A DNA stretch of 64,000 nt from Lentisphaerae bacterium WC36 (GCA_020683205.1 CP085689.1:3280230-3344229); one strand, 5' to 3'; positions 1-8,571 are shown, counted from the stretch's first letter. Numbers and translations are program-made. The notes: a model not told the origin generated them from the sequence alone.

Positions 1-1
1 A

Positions 2-418
2 AAATGGTATGGTCGTGGACCTTTTGAAAGTTACTGGGATAGAAAAACATCTGCATTTGTTGGATTGTACCAAATGAACGTTGAAGATATGTTTTTCTAT
101 TATTTAGAGCCTCAAGAAAGTGGAAACCGTACTGATACTAGAGCTTTAATGCTTTCTGGTAATGAAGACTATGCTCTTCAAATTATTGGTAAGCCAACAA
201 TTGACTTTGCTGTTGTTCAATATAGTGAAGGTAATGTTGATAAAGCTAGTCACCCTTACAAATTGAAAAAAGATGTGAATAATCATCTTTACATTGATTA
301 CAAACAAATGGGTGTTGGTGGTGATAATAGCTGGGGAGCAAGAACTCACAGTCAGTATACATTACAGCCAAAGAAAACATTTGAGTACAGCTTTGTAATT
401 AAGCCAATGGTTGATTAA
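2..418 (+). CDS. lacZ: Beta-galactosidase (GH2), C-terminal small-chain domain, 5'-truncated by window
   Basis: The frame is open from the window edge, so only the last 138 residues are present. They match domain 5 (the Bgal small chain) of GH2 LacZ-type beta-galactosidases. The characteristic segments are WYGRGP, then SYWDRKTSAFVGLY, then PQESGNRTDTR, and near the end GVGGDNSW and TLQPKKTFEYSF. This domain completes the active-site pocket in LacZ, which hydrolyses terminal beta-galactosides. The catalytic glutamates lie upstream of the window and cannot be checked. The gene ends in TAA at 416-418 and is followed by a terminator hairpin. Family assignment is firm; the natural substrate, milk sugar or host glycan galactose, is not known. 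Confidence 0.9.
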   Translation, partial: KWYGRGPFESYWDRKTSAFVGLYQMNVEDMFFYYLEPQESGNRTDTRALMLSGNEDYALQIIGKPTIDFAVVQYSEGNVDKASHPYKLKKDVNNHLYIDYKQMGVGGDNSWGARTHSQYTLQPKKTFEYSFVIKPMVD

Positions 419-463
419 ATGCTTTACTATTAACATTATTTAAAATTGTTAATTAATAAAAAG

Positions 464-500
464 AAAGCTAGAGATTTTATAAGTCTCTAGCTTTTTTATT
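464..500 (+). terminator. Rho-independent terminator after lacZ
   Basis: A perfect 11-bp stem (AAAGCTAGAGA at 464-474 with TCTCTAGCTTT at 484-494) is followed by a T tract to about 497. It lies 45 nt past the lacZ stop. Confidence 0.9.
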
Positions 501-529
501 TGTTAAATTATGAGAATAAGTAACTGACT

Positions 530-553
530 AAAAATATCATTTTTGATATTTTT
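530..553. repeat. AT-only 10-bp inverted repeat in the lacZ-AraC gap
   Basis: AAAAATATCA and TGATATTTTT pair around a 4-nt loop. This is one of three hairpins in the 419-775 intergenic stretch, the other two being terminators. It has no T tract and no obvious role. The rest of the gap is AT-rich with no supportable ORF. Confidence 0.4.
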
Positions 554-742
554 GTGTTTTATTAAAAGGATATTTTTAGAACTGGGTCAATAAATAGAGT
601 TAAAAAATCATCAATATATTAATACTTTTATATTATTTTATTTAAAAAAGTTATTTTTATTTATATAATTCGCAGTTTGCAGTATAGCTTTATTAAAAAT
701 AAGGTATGAATTTTATATTTAATATAGAAAAAGTGGATGGGG

Positions 743-769
743 ATAAGTAGGGCTTTTAGCCCTACTTAT
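743..769 (-). terminator. Hairpin terminator of the AraC gene at 776-1603
   Basis: ATAAGTAGGGCT (743-754) pairs with AGCCCTACTTAT (758-769) around a TTT loop, 7 nt past the stop of the minus-strand regulator. The T-rich stretch on the minus strand starts only about 10 nt beyond the stem, so it may act as a stabilising 3' end rather than a classic terminator. Confidence 0.6.
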
Positions 770-775
770 TTGTAA

Positions 776-1603
776 TTATAAACCTCTTTTACGGTATTGA
801 GTCGGAGTGACCGCAAAATAACTTTTAAACTGTTTAGAAAAATCATATTGAGTAGAGTAGCCTAGTTGGCTTGCAACAACTTTAATTGGTTTGTCTAAAT
901 CACTTAATAGTTCAATTGCTTTGTCCATGCGACATTGAATACGGTATTTATGTGGAGATACTCCATACTTGTCCTTGAAGTTCTTACGTAGTTTAGCATA
1001 ACTGACACCATTTTTCTTGGCGAAAAGTTCCATATCTAGCTTTTGATCATGCTGAGAATTTAAGAAACTTTTGGTTTTCTTTAAAAAAGCAGACTCTTTT
1101 ATTATTGTAGAATTATTTATACAGCCAGTGACTAAGTAGCATAATTTCGGCAATAACAAACTTGCATTGTTGTCTTTAATAGAAGCGAGCAAGTCCAAGT
1201 ACTCGTTAAAGCTTATTAATAAGTCATGGTTTAAGGATGTATAACCAATTTTACCATTTAAATTTTCACAATTTGTTGCAACAAACAGCTCGAACAAAGG
1301 AACTGGAATCGTTGCATAGAAAATTTTCCAATTTTGAGGACAATTAATGTTGATATTACATGATTGCCCAGGTGCAATTTGGAAAAAATTACCTCTTACT
1401 AATTTACAACTTGCTTGTTGTCTTTGGGAAGTTAATTCACCTTCACCACTTAAAACCACGACAAAAGTATAGCATGACAAAGAACTGTTTAGCTGCAAAT
1501 TTTCTTCACATATCAAGCCAGCGGCAAATGAAAAATTTACTCCACTACTACTAACAGTAGCTAATCCTTCGTGGCGTGTGCATAGTTTACTCTCTAAAAA
1601 CAT
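776..1603 (-). CDS. AraC-family transcriptional regulator (cupin-like sensor plus double HTH)
   Basis: The 275-residue protein has a beta-rich sensor half (about residues 1-165). It contains a cupin-like stretch VVVLSGEGEL followed by RGNFFQIAPGQ. The C-terminal half is a canonical AraC domain (about 175-275) with two helix-turn-helix units; YGVSPHKYRIQCRMDKA and LGYSTQYDFSKQFKSYF are diagnostic. It is divergent from the pseudopilin-like gene at 1878 across a 274-bp gap that holds a palindrome. It is a paralog of the regulator at 7648-8484 (47% length-for-length similar layout, not computed) and of the shortened proteins at 4462 and 5306. By family knowledge it binds a small molecule and controls a nearby promoter, most plausibly that of the 1878 gene (inference). 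SD AAGGTGA precedes the ATG. Confidence 0.9.
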   Translation of the reverse strand: MFLESKLCTRHEGLATVSSSGVNFSFAAGLICEENLQLNSSLSCYTFVVVLSGEGELTSQRQQASCKLVRGNFFQIAPGQSCNININCPQNWKIFYATIPVPLFELFVATNCENLNGKIGYTSLNHDLLISFNEYLDLLASIKDNNASLLLPKLCYLVTGCINNSTIIKESAFLKKTKSFLNSQHDQKLDMELFAKKNGVSYAKLRKNFKDKYGVSPHKYRIQCRMDKAIELLSDLDKPIKVVASQLGYSTQYDFSKQFKSYFAVTPTQYRKRGL

Positions 1604-1757
1604 ACATTCACCTTACATTTTAAAATTTTACTATCAACTTTCTCTCTACAAAAAGTTAAGGACTCGAATACAAGAACCCTCGTATATAATTATATTAATT
1701 TTTTTTTAATATTCAATGACAAAGCCAAGATATATAAAAAAAAATATCAAAAATATC

Positions 1758-1783
1758 AAATTTCCCATTTTTATTTGGGAAAA
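1758..1783. promoter_or_regulatory. Candidate operator palindrome between divergent AraC and pseudopilin genes
   Basis: AAATTTCCCA (1758-1767) and TGGGAAA (1776-1782) form an inverted repeat with an 8-nt AT spacer. It lies about 95-120 nt upstream of the start at 1878 and about 155 nt upstream of the AraC start. Direct copies of AAATATCA precede it. An AT-rich segment resembling a -10 element (TATAAATAA, near 1800) follows. Position and symmetry suggest a regulator site; the binding protein is not shown by the sequence. Confidence 0.4.
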
Positions 1784-1877
1784 TTTAATTATAATAACAA
1801 TATAAATAACTTTTGTAGAGAAGAAGTTTAATAATAGGCTTTATAAAAAAAGAAGTTTAAAAAAAATAGGTGTTATT

Positions 1878-2798
1878 ATGAAAAAAATGAAATTTACTCT
1901 TATCGAGCTTTTAGTTGTAGTTGCAATTATTGCAATTCTTGCTGGTATGTTAATGCCTGCACTAAGTGCTGCCCGCGAACAAGCAAAAACAACTTTCTGT
2001 TTAAACAGTAAAAAACAATGTGGTAACTATTTAGCAATGGAACAATCTGACATTGGTAAAATTTTACACGCTGCTGGTGGTGGTGGTGCTCAAGATAACT
2101 GTTTACAATGGGTAACAGTACTAGCAGATGGTCCAATGTCTCGTCATGAAGGCGGTCAAATGAATGGTACATGGCCTGCAGGAAATTTGAATGGTTTAGG
2201 TTATTTTAAAATTTATGGATCTCAAGCGTCAAAAGTATTTAGATGTGAAAAAACAAAATATTTCCAAGGTAGTGATCGTGGTATGAGTAGTCCTGGTAAT
2301 AATGAATATGAAGGACGTAACCGTTACACATATGCAAACAGTGAAATTGCTATGGGTATGCCAATTGGTGATGGTTTAAATAGTTCAGGAAGCTACAGTT
2401 GGACACCTTCAAGTGGTTGGGATAGTAATTTCCCAAATAGTGTTGGCAAACAAAACACTTTGTTTACTGACAAATGGGGTGAAGGGTCATCAACATTATT
2501 ATTAGCTGACTCTGTAAGACAAGATAGTGGTAAATACTTATTCCAAAAAAGCCATAGCGCATTAGGTTCTGGTACAACTGGCACAGGAGCAATTTCAGGA
2601 CCAGGTTATGTTAATATGTGTCATGGTGGTAAATCAACTGTATTATTAGGTGACTTACACGCAGAAGTACTTGATAAAAATGGATTAGGTAGTATTTGGT
2701 ACAAGAAAAATAATCTTGGTAGTACAGATGCAAGAAATGGTATTAAAATTACAAGATACCATAATGAAGCAAACGGTCTAGTTTGGACTGACCTGTAA
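1878..2798 (+). CDS. Prepilin-type N-terminal cleavage/methylation domain protein (pseudopilin-like, H-X9-D)
   Basis: This 306-residue protein starts [20 protein letters not shown]. That is a type IV prepilin/type II pseudopilin leader: prepilin peptidase would cut before F6 and methylate it, with E at +5 and a hydrophobic assembly helix. The body is Gly/Ser/Asn rich. Near the end, [14 protein letters not shown] fits the H-X9-D signature of the large Planctomycetes/Lentisphaerae family (pre-pil H-X9-DG), with Leu in place of the usual Gly. Members are abundant in these phyla and probably form surface or secretion filaments, but their exact role is unproven. The protein is a close paralog of the one at 5958-6908. 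SD AGGTG precedes the ATG, and a strong terminator follows. Confidence 0.9.
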   Translation: MKKMKFTLIELLVVVAIIAILAGMLMPALSAAREQAKTTFCLNSKKQCGNYLAMEQSDIGKILHAAGGGGAQDNCLQWVTVLADGPMSRHEGGQMNGTWPAGNLNGLGYFKIYGSQASKVFRCEKTKYFQGSDRGMSSPGNNEYEGRNRYTYANSEIAMGMPIGDGLNSSGSYSWTPSSGWDSNFPNSVGKQNTLFTDKWGEGSSTLLLADSVRQDSGKYLFQKSHSALGSGTTGTGAISGPGYVNMCHGGKSTVLLGDLHAEVLDKNGLGSIWYKKNNLGSTDARNGIKITRYHNEANGLVWTDL

Positions 2799-2837
2799 GA
2801 AGATTAAGAAATTATCTTTCAAAAGTTATATATATTT

Positions 2838-2863
2838 TGGGTGTTTATACACCCATTTTTTTT
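2838..2863 (+). terminator. Rho-independent terminator of the 1878 pseudopilin gene
   Basis: TGGGTGT (2838-2844) and ACACCCA (2849-2855) pair with a TTAT loop, followed by eight T. Confidence 0.9.
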
Positions 2864-2892
2864 ACGCAATTTCTTAGGTTTTTATTCTATTT

Positions 2893-2916
2893 AAGTAGCT
2901 TTTCCAAAAATTAATC
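2893..2916 (+). repeat. Left copy of a 22-nt inverted repeat flanking the EEP-NPCBM gene
   Basis: The segment begins AAGTAGCTTTTCC and ends ATTAATC. Its reverse complement recurs at 4402-4423, identical apart from two extra A in this copy. It lies about 100 nt upstream of the gene at 3018, where an operator or recombination site could sit. Confidence 0.6.
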
Positions 2917-3017
2917 GACAAAACAATTAACAAAAAATCACTTTAATTTTGTAATCTTAATAATATATAATATATAAAAAAATTAATGATTTACAATTTT
3001 GAAGTAAGGAACCAAAA

Positions 3018-4319
3018 ATGAATAAAATTAAAAAATTAAAAGAAGTAGTTTTATTATCTTTGTTAGTATTACCTTTTTGTGCTCAAATTGCAAAAGCTGA
3101 GGATGGAAAACTTAAAGTTTTGACCTATAATATTGCAGCATTACCTTGGCCTGCATATTATGATAATGCGGCTGGAGATCCAGAAGATCGAGTCCAATAT
3201 ATTGGTCAAAAATTGTATCCTTTTGATATTGTAGGCGTTCAAGAGCAATTTTCAGAAATTGATTTGTTTAGAACTGACGTGCGTATGCCTTTTTATACTG
3301 CTGGAAAACATCTATATAGCGGTGGAAGTGGATTGGATTTATTTTCAAAATTCCCAACCACTCCATGGCCTACACGCATAACTTTTAATGACCGCCCATG
3401 GTATGTTAAAAAGGGGTTTACAAAAAATACTGTGACATTGTATCCTGGAGTATATGTAGATGTGTATAATACTCATACTGGTGATGATGAAAGTGACATT
3501 GAAAAACAACTTGATCAAATCAGTGCATATATTCAGGCTAATAGTCCTTCTAACCGTGCTGTAATTGTGATGGGGGATTTAAATGCTACTTTAGATGGTC
3601 GTGGAAATGTAAGAAGCAGATTAGCAACTCCAAATAATTTACGTGATGGTTACGAAGAATTTTTCGGTAATCCAGGACATAGTTACTGGGAAATTGACCG
3701 TATTTTATTTAGAAATGGTGATGACGTCACTTTTACGGTTTCACATTTTGAGCGTTGTAATTATGGTTCTACTCAAAGTTATGCTTACCATGGATGGTTT
3801 GTTCATAATGGTATAAGTTTATCAGATCATAAAGCGGCTTATGCTGAGTTATCGTATACTATTAATGACGCGAAAAAATTACAAACTGGTGACAAGCATT
3901 ATCTATCTGAAATTAAAATTGATGATGCCTGGAACAGTGGTTTTGAAAATGGTCCAATTAAATTAGACCGTGGTATTGATCGTGGCTATTTAGAGATGAA
4001 TGGAGTTGTTTACGAAAAAGGAATTTGCATACATGCGGATTCTCATATTGAAATTAATTTAGATCAAAAATATAGCAATTTCCATGCAAAAGTTGGTATT
4101 GATGAAGAGGTAGGTTCAAAAGCAACTACGGTTAGGTTCAAAGTTATTGCAGATGGTACAACTGTATTTGATAGTGGTAGTATGAGTGCATATTCAGCAA
4201 CTCAAACTGTCAATCTCGACGTTAGTAACGTAAATAAAATTGTACTAGAATGTGATGATGAAGGTAATGAAAATTACGATCACGCTGATTGGGCTGATGC
4301 GTATTTTATTGTAAAATAA
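3018..4319 (+). CDS. Secreted endonuclease/exonuclease/phosphatase-fold hydrolase with C-terminal NPCBM domain
   Basis: The 433-residue protein has a signal peptide (cut near residue 27, AKA|ED). The EEP fold spans about residues 31-285 and has the expected active-site pieces: N38 in TYNIA, E76 in GVQEQF, H153 in NTHTG, D187/N189 in GDLNA, and D270/H271 in SDH. Such secreted EEP proteins include sphingomyelinase-like phosphodiesterases and DNases. The C-terminal part (about 293-433) is an NPCBM carbohydrate-binding module, with YEKGICIHA, KVGIDEEVGS and DHADWADA. The fusion suggests a phosphodiesterase or phosphatase targeted to glycans or glycolipids (inference). SD AAGGA lies just upstream, and no same-strand partner is adjacent. 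Inverted repeats bracket the gene. Confidence 0.87.
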   Translation: MNKIKKLKEVVLLSLLVLPFCAQIAKAEDGKLKVLTYNIAALPWPAYYDNAAGDPEDRVQYIGQKLYPFDIVGVQEQFSEIDLFRTDVRMPFYTAGKHLYSGGSGLDLFSKFPTTPWPTRITFNDRPWYVKKGFTKNTVTLYPGVYVDVYNTHTGDDESDIEKQLDQISAYIQANSPSNRAVIVMGDLNATLDGRGNVRSRLATPNNLRDGYEEFFGNPGHSYWEIDRILFRNGDDVTFTVSHFERCNYGSTQSYAYHGWFVHNGISLSDHKAAYAELSYTINDAKKLQTGDKHYLSEIKIDDAWNSGFENGPIKLDRGIDRGYLEMNGVVYEKGICIHADSHIEINLDQKYSNFHAKVGIDEEVGSKATTVRFKVIADGTTVFDSGSMSAYSATQTVNLDVSNVNKIVLECDDEGNENYDHADWADAYFIVK

Positions 4320-4401
4320 TTAACTTAATGCTATATGAAGCTGTTGTAATTTTTAATAACACTTCTTCATAGAGTATATGAAAAAAAAGAATCTAGCAAA
4401 A

Positions 4402-4423
4402 GATTAATTTGGAAAAGCTACTT
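4402..4423 (-). repeat. Right copy of the 22-nt inverted repeat flanking the EEP-NPCBM gene
   Basis: This is the reverse complement of 2893-2916 with two A missing. It lies between two convergent genes, where an operator would be unusual, so a recombination or transcript-end role is also possible. Confidence 0.6.
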
Positions 4424-4461
4424 TTGTTGCAGATATATTGAGAATAGAAAAGAGAAAGAGA

Positions 4462-5148
4462 TTATTTATTTTTACTGCAATAATGATTTATTAAATCAGT
4501 TGGAGTTAATCCGCTGTAGTTCAATATTTCCTTAATAAGAAGGGTTTCATCACATTTATTATTTGTGCAGTAATCGTTAAAATTTATATTTAAATGAAAA
4601 TTGTCCTTAGCGAAATTATGAAAATCTATTGTTTGCTGAGAAAAGTTTTTATAGAGGTTTTTTTTATGTAAACATCCAAATATAAGTTGACAAGTTGTTG
4701 CTAAAAATGATGGTGTATTTATAATATTATTGTGCTTTATAATTGAGTGGTAGGATTCAAGTTGATCATATATTTTTTTATTAAGAAAAATTTCTCCAAC
4801 GTAATTAGCTGAACAAATTGCGTTTGTATTTTTAAAAAGATTATAAACCATTTTGGGAAGAGAAATAAAAAGAGTCCGAAATTTATTATTTGTTTTGATA
4901 TGACATTTTTCATATGGATGTAGTTGAAAAACCGTACCAGTTTGTAAATTGCAAATAATTTTTGAATTTTCTACTTCTAATGTAGCCGCCCCAGTTAAAA
5001 CAATAAATAAATTATAGTTTTCTTCAAGTTTACTAATTACCTTTAAATCTCCACAGGGTAGGGATCCCATGGCAAAAAAGACATCAGACTTATTTTCATT
5101 TTTGATACTTGTAAAAACGCAATCTAAAAAATTATATTCTTTAAACAT
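4462..5148 (-). CDS. AraC-like regulator with truncated DNA-binding domain
   Basis: The start is taken at the ATG at 5148, because GGAG stands 7 nt upstream; an in-frame TTG two codons earlier overlaps the SD. The sensor half aligns by eye with the full AraC proteins at 776 and 7648: FIVLTGAATLEV, then LQTGTVFQLHPYEKCHI, then LFISLPKMVYNLF. The C-terminus has one degenerate helix-turn-helix (FNDYCTNN to LTPTDLINHYCSKNK) and stops where the second HTH should begin. No second-HTH remnant is visible in the 60 nt past the stop. It could be a non-binding modulator of its paralogs or a decaying copy. It is convergent with the EEP-NPCBM gene. Confidence 0.75.
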   Translation of the reverse strand: MFKEYNFLDCVFTSIKNENKSDVFFAMGSLPCGDLKVISKLEENYNLFIVLTGAATLEVENSKIICNLQTGTVFQLHPYEKCHIKTNNKFRTLFISLPKMVYNLFKNTNAICSANYVGEIFLNKKIYDQLESYHSIIKHNNIINTPSFLATTCQLIFGCLHKKNLYKNFSQQTIDFHNFAKDNFHLNINFNDYCTNNKCDETLLIKEILNYSGLTPTDLINHYCSKNK

Positions 5149-5239
5149 TAGCAAACTCCGAATTGTAATATTTAATAGATAAATTATCCTGAAAATAAAA
5201 AAAGAATAGTTTTTTCTAGAAAAAATACAAAAATTAATT

Positions 5240-5258
5240 GGAGTTTTCCAAAAATGAT
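5240..5258. promoter_or_regulatory. Candidate regulator half-site upstream of the truncated AraC gene
   Basis: GGAGTTTTCCAAAAATGA resembles CTTTTCCAAAAATTAA at 2899 and CATTTTGCCAAAAATG at 7582. All lie in 5' regions of genes in this island. A shared TTTTNCCAAAAAT core suggests a common site for the AraC paralogs. AT-richness makes chance similarity a real alternative. Confidence 0.3.
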
Positions 5259-5305
5259 AAGATTTATGGGTTTAATGATATTAATTTGTAAATGATTATT
5301 ATTTT

Positions 5306-5884
5306 TTATTTAAAAATTGCGTCTATAAAAAGAGGAGTAGGTTTGCTTTTTTTGTTCTGAGATAATTGTTCTGTGACATTATAATTGTCTAAGGATAATT
5401 TTTTAATAAAATCATGGCAGATATTTTTATCGCAATTATTAGCCATATTATGTGTTTTTTTTGCTTTTCTATAGAAATCTCTACATACTTCATTTGTGTT
5501 TATTGAAGCATTGATTTGCTGTAATAAGGGAGTTTTATTATTTTTATTGTTTATAATTCCAAAATTTATGATATGAGTTTCATTGATTGTAAGGAAAAAA
5601 GGATGATTTTGTTCTTGGTCTGATTGTACAATATTAAAATTGTCACTGCTTGGTATAACTAAGGCTTGATTTTTTCTTAAGGAATAATTTTTTTTATTAA
5701 TTTTAAAAGTTGTTTTCCCATATAGACCGATAAAAATGATATAATAGTCTTTTGGAAACTTAAGATTTTTAAAGGAAGAATCATTCTCTTTGAAATACCC
5801 TGTCATATAAAAATCTTTACACTTCAAATATTTTTTACAACAAAATAAATTCTCGCTATTATTGTTAAAATAAGCTTCGCCCAT
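5306..5884 (-). CDS. Stand-alone AraC-type sensor-like protein without HTH domain
   Basis: The 192-residue, Asn/Lys-rich protein matches only the cupin-like sensor half of the local AraC family (YYIIFIGLYGKTTFKINKKNYSLRK style strands, then NQALVIPSSDNFNIV). The expected LP/Y segment and both HTH units are absent. The C-terminal tail after residue 130 is low-complexity and not recognised. SD AGGAA lies upstream of the ATG, and the gene sits immediately downstream of the pseudopilin gene at 5958-6908 on the same strand (73-nt gap). It may be co-transcribed and act as a ligand-binding or dimerisation partner, or it may be a remnant. Homology to the AraC sensor is judged by eye only. Confidence 0.6.
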   Translation of the reverse strand: MGEAYFNNNSENLFCCKKYLKCKDFYMTGYFKENDSSFKNLKFPKDYYIIFIGLYGKTTFKINKKNYSLRKNQALVIPSSDNFNIVQSDQEQNHPFFLTINETHIINFGIINNKNNKTPLLQQINASINTNEVCRDFYRKAKKTHNMANNCDKNICHDFIKKLSLDNYNVTEQLSQNKKSKPTPLFIDAIFK

Positions 5885-5957
5885 TATTCTTCCTATTTGT
5901 TTAATAAATTTTTATTAAGAATCAAAGAAAAAGTCTTTGATTCTTAAATTATAATTA

Positions 5958-6908
5958 CTAATAAGAAATTGTTTGGAATGCTCGAATAGCTTTTTTAGGA
6001 TCCCAGTACTGAGTAATGCGAATACCAGTTTTTCCGTTAGCGTTTCCAAGGTTGTTTTTCTTATACCAAACATTTCTTAATCCATTAGCATCTACAGACT
6101 CAACGTGTAAGTCACTTAATAGTACTGTTGCTCTTCCTCCATGATTTAGTGCAACACGTGAATATCCTAAACCACTGTTGTTAAGCTCTGTCCCATCACA
6201 AAGAGCATTGCCAGGTTTACTAAATTGATGAGTTGAACCAGCCCAAGCCCCTTGGATTGAATCAATTAATAAAATTGTGCTACTAGCTTCGCCATACTTT
6301 TCAGTAAAAAGACAGCTACGAGCCTGCACACTTGTTGGGAAATTACTATCCCATCCACTAGCTGGGGCAAATTGATAACTCCCACCTTCTACACCATCAC
6401 CAACGGGCATACCGAAACAGTTATCACTGTTTGATCCTGTATAGCGGTTAGCTCCAGGGAAATCATCGAAGGCTTGAACCCCACGAGAATGTTGAGTGAA
6501 GTAAGGATTTTTTGTACAACGAATAGTTTCAGCTCCTTTTGATTGATAAAGTTTGACATACCCAAGTCCATTTAAATTACCTGCTGGCCATTCCGTATAG
6601 TATACATTCTCTTTTATTTGTGAACTTGAATGACGATTCATTGGTCCATCATTTAAAACCGTTGCCCACTGCAAAGTATTTTGGGTGTTGCCTGGCGAGT
6701 GAAAAGCATTTAATACTTTGCCAATGTCATTAATTTCCATTGTAAGGTACAAACCACATTGTTTTTTATTATTTTGGCAAACCGTTTCTTTTGCTTTTTC
6801 TCGAGCTGCATTAAGAGCCGGAAGCAACATGCCCGCTAAAATTGCGATAATTGCCACAACCACTAACAATTCAATTAATGTAAAACCTGACTTGCTAAAC
6901 TTCTTCAT
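5958..6908 (-). CDS. Prepilin-type N-terminal cleavage/methylation domain protein, paralog of 1878-2798
   Basis: The 316-residue protein has the leader [20 protein letters not shown] (cut after G8, E at +5) and the body motifs shared with the copy at 1878: [27 protein letters not shown]. Near the end, [14 protein letters not shown] again fits H-X9-D with Leu after Asp. A perfect SD (GAGGTGA, 4 nt) precedes the ATG. The pair of paralogs, each next to AraC-type genes, looks like a duplicated regulator-plus-filament module. Surface location is inferred from family knowledge. The 739-bp region upstream is shared with the divergent AraC gene at 7648. Confidence 0.9.
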   Translation of the reverse strand: MKKFSKSGFTLIELLVVVAIIAILAGMLLPALNAAREKAKETVCQNNKKQCGLYLTMEINDIGKVLNAFHSPGNTQNTLQWATVLNDGPMNRHSSSQIKENVYYTEWPAGNLNGLGYVKLYQSKGAETIRCTKNPYFTQHSRGVQAFDDFPGANRYTGSNSDNCFGMPVGDGVEGGSYQFAPASGWDSNFPTSVQARSCLFTEKYGEASSTILLIDSIQGAWAGSTHQFSKPGNALCDGTELNNSGLGYSRVALNHGGRATVLLSDLHVESVDANGLRNVWYKKNNLGNANGKTGIRITQYWDPKKAIRAFQTISY

Positions 6909-7647
6909 AACTTCACCTCATCGTTTTTAGTTTTTAGTGTAGTGTATTCAAAAGTATCAGTAATCTAAATTATAGCTTAAATTTTTACGCTTATCAATAA
7001 TAAATTATTACTAAATATGATCAAAAAATTACTATTTTTTATCAATTTCTGACGCTTTCAAAAATAACTGTATAAATTTAAAAAAAATACATAATTTTTA
7101 TTATACTTACATATTATCATAAATAAATATTTAAAATGGGAGAAATAATATTTAATGTGGTAAAAATATGAATTACACAACAGAATATTTTTGATAATAA
7201 CTTTTGATATGATAAATTGAAAAAGTACTAATTAAGGTGCTATATTTTTTTTAAAAAAAATAATACAATATTTATATTCTTATGGACCTTAATTTGCGTA
7301 AGGATAATCAATATAAAAACAAAAAAAGACCAAATTTTTTTTTATATAAAACAAAAACCTTTATATAGAAAATTTAGGGTTTGATAATTTTATAAAATTA
7401 TGGTTGTTCAATTTATTTAATTATACATAAATAATAGTTTACTGGCAAAAAAATGTGGATTATGGCATTTTGCGAAAACCACTTTTTATGATGTAAATTG
7501 TTTCGTGACAAAAGAAAAAAATTTAAAAGAAAGAGGCAAAAATAAAATGAGAGAATGTAAAAAATGTTCTTTTTTTGTAGACATTTTGCCAAAAATGTTA
7601 TATTATAAATGCTTAGAGAGAAAGTAATAATGAGATGAGGTTTTATT
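6909..7647. other. 739-bp AT-rich divergent intergenic region
   Basis: No supportable ORF or known RNA is visible. It contains the promoters of the divergent pseudopilin (6908) and AraC (7648) genes. There are three related T/A-flanked GGCA or GCC motifs: GGCAAAAAAATGTG near 7443, GGCATTTTGCGAAAA near 7462, and the near-palindrome at 7581. The very high A+T content limits further reading. Confidence 0.5.
7581..7598. promoter_or_regulatory. Near-palindromic operator candidate at the AraC (7648) promoter
   Basis: ACATTTT and AAAATGT flank a GCCA centre. It directly abuts TATATTATAA, a plausible -10 region about 45 nt before the start codon. The position suggests autoregulation. Confidence 0.4.
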
Positions 7648-8484
7648 ATGATGTTTGGATATAACTATAAAAAAAATTTAGGACTTAAGACTGTCGAATT
7701 TAATGATGATGAATATAAATTTGGAGCTGGGTTTCTAACTGCCGACAGTGAAGAGATTGTAAATTTAAATTCAAACAAAAATTATTATCTTAGAATTATT
7801 TTAAATGGAACAGGTACCGTTTCTGATACGGGGAGCAATGGTGTCGAAAGAAAAGTAAAGGCGGGAGCTTTTTTTATTATTGGTCCACATAAAGATATTG
7901 AATTTTCGCCCAATAAAAACTCCGATTATGCAGAATTTTGTTTAATTATACCTGCTAAATTATATCAATTAATTATTGAACTAAATAGTTTTGATAAGAA
8001 TCTTGTTGCTGGGTCAATAAAATTAAATAGTAAACGCATTACCTTGTTCAATAAATATTTAAATTTAATAGAGCATACTTCGATTGATGAAGCATACAAA
8101 CTTTTACCAGAAACTTGTACGCTGGTTGTTGATTGTTTAAAAAAATTAGATGAGGAAACTTTTTTCTTTAGTGATTTTAGTAAAATTGCAAAATATTTAG
8201 AAGAGAATTGCAGTAAGCGCACAAGCTTGCATAAGCTTGCTCATGATAATGGTTATGGATATGAAAATTTTAGAAAAAAATTTCGTCAGCATTTTGGAGT
8301 GTCTCCATATAGATATTTAGTAAATTGCCGCATGGATCGTGCTCTTAAATTACTAGAGGACTCACATGACTCTATCAAAGAAATTGCTGATGACTTAGGG
8401 TATGCAAATCAATATGAATTTAGTAATCATTTTAAAAGACATTTTCACCGTACGCCATCTGAATACCGTAAAAAAGGTTTTTAA
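7648..8484 (+). CDS. AraC-family transcriptional regulator
   Basis: The 278-residue protein has a cupin-like sensor (RIILNGTGTVSD, then AGAFFIIGPHKDIEF, then FCLIIPAKLYQLI) and an intact AraC DNA-binding domain (about 178-278). FGVSPYRYLVNCRMDRALKL and DDLGYANQYEFSNHFKRHF mark the two helix-turn-helix units. It is a full-length paralog of 776-1603 and the parent type for the shortened proteins at 4462 and 5306. SD GAGG lies 7 nt before the first of two ATGs. It is divergent from the pseudopilin at 5958-6908, which is the obvious candidate target. It ends at a bidirectional terminator shared with hpf. Confidence 0.92.
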   Translation: MMFGYNYKKNLGLKTVEFNDDEYKFGAGFLTADSEEIVNLNSNKNYYLRIILNGTGTVSDTGSNGVERKVKAGAFFIIGPHKDIEFSPNKNSDYAEFCLIIPAKLYQLIIELNSFDKNLVAGSIKLNSKRITLFNKYLNLIEHTSIDEAYKLLPETCTLVVDCLKKLDEETFFFSDFSKIAKYLEENCSKRTSLHKLAHDNGYGYENFRKKFRQHFGVSPYRYLVNCRMDRALKLLEDSHDSIKEIADDLGYANQYEFSNHFKRHFHRTPSEYRKKGF

Positions 8485-8514
8485 TTCATTGCCATCATTT
8501 TTAGATTATTATAT

Positions 8515-8544
8515 AAAAAAAGCCAGCTTAAAAAGCTGGCTTTT
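8515..8544. terminator. Bidirectional terminator between AraC and hpf
   Basis: AGCCAGCTT (8521-8529) pairs with AAGCTGGCT (8533-8541). The stem is flanked by A6 on the left and T4 on the right, so it can serve both convergent genes. Confidence 0.85.
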
Positions 8545-8571
8545 GTATTAACTATTTAATTTAAGGAATTG

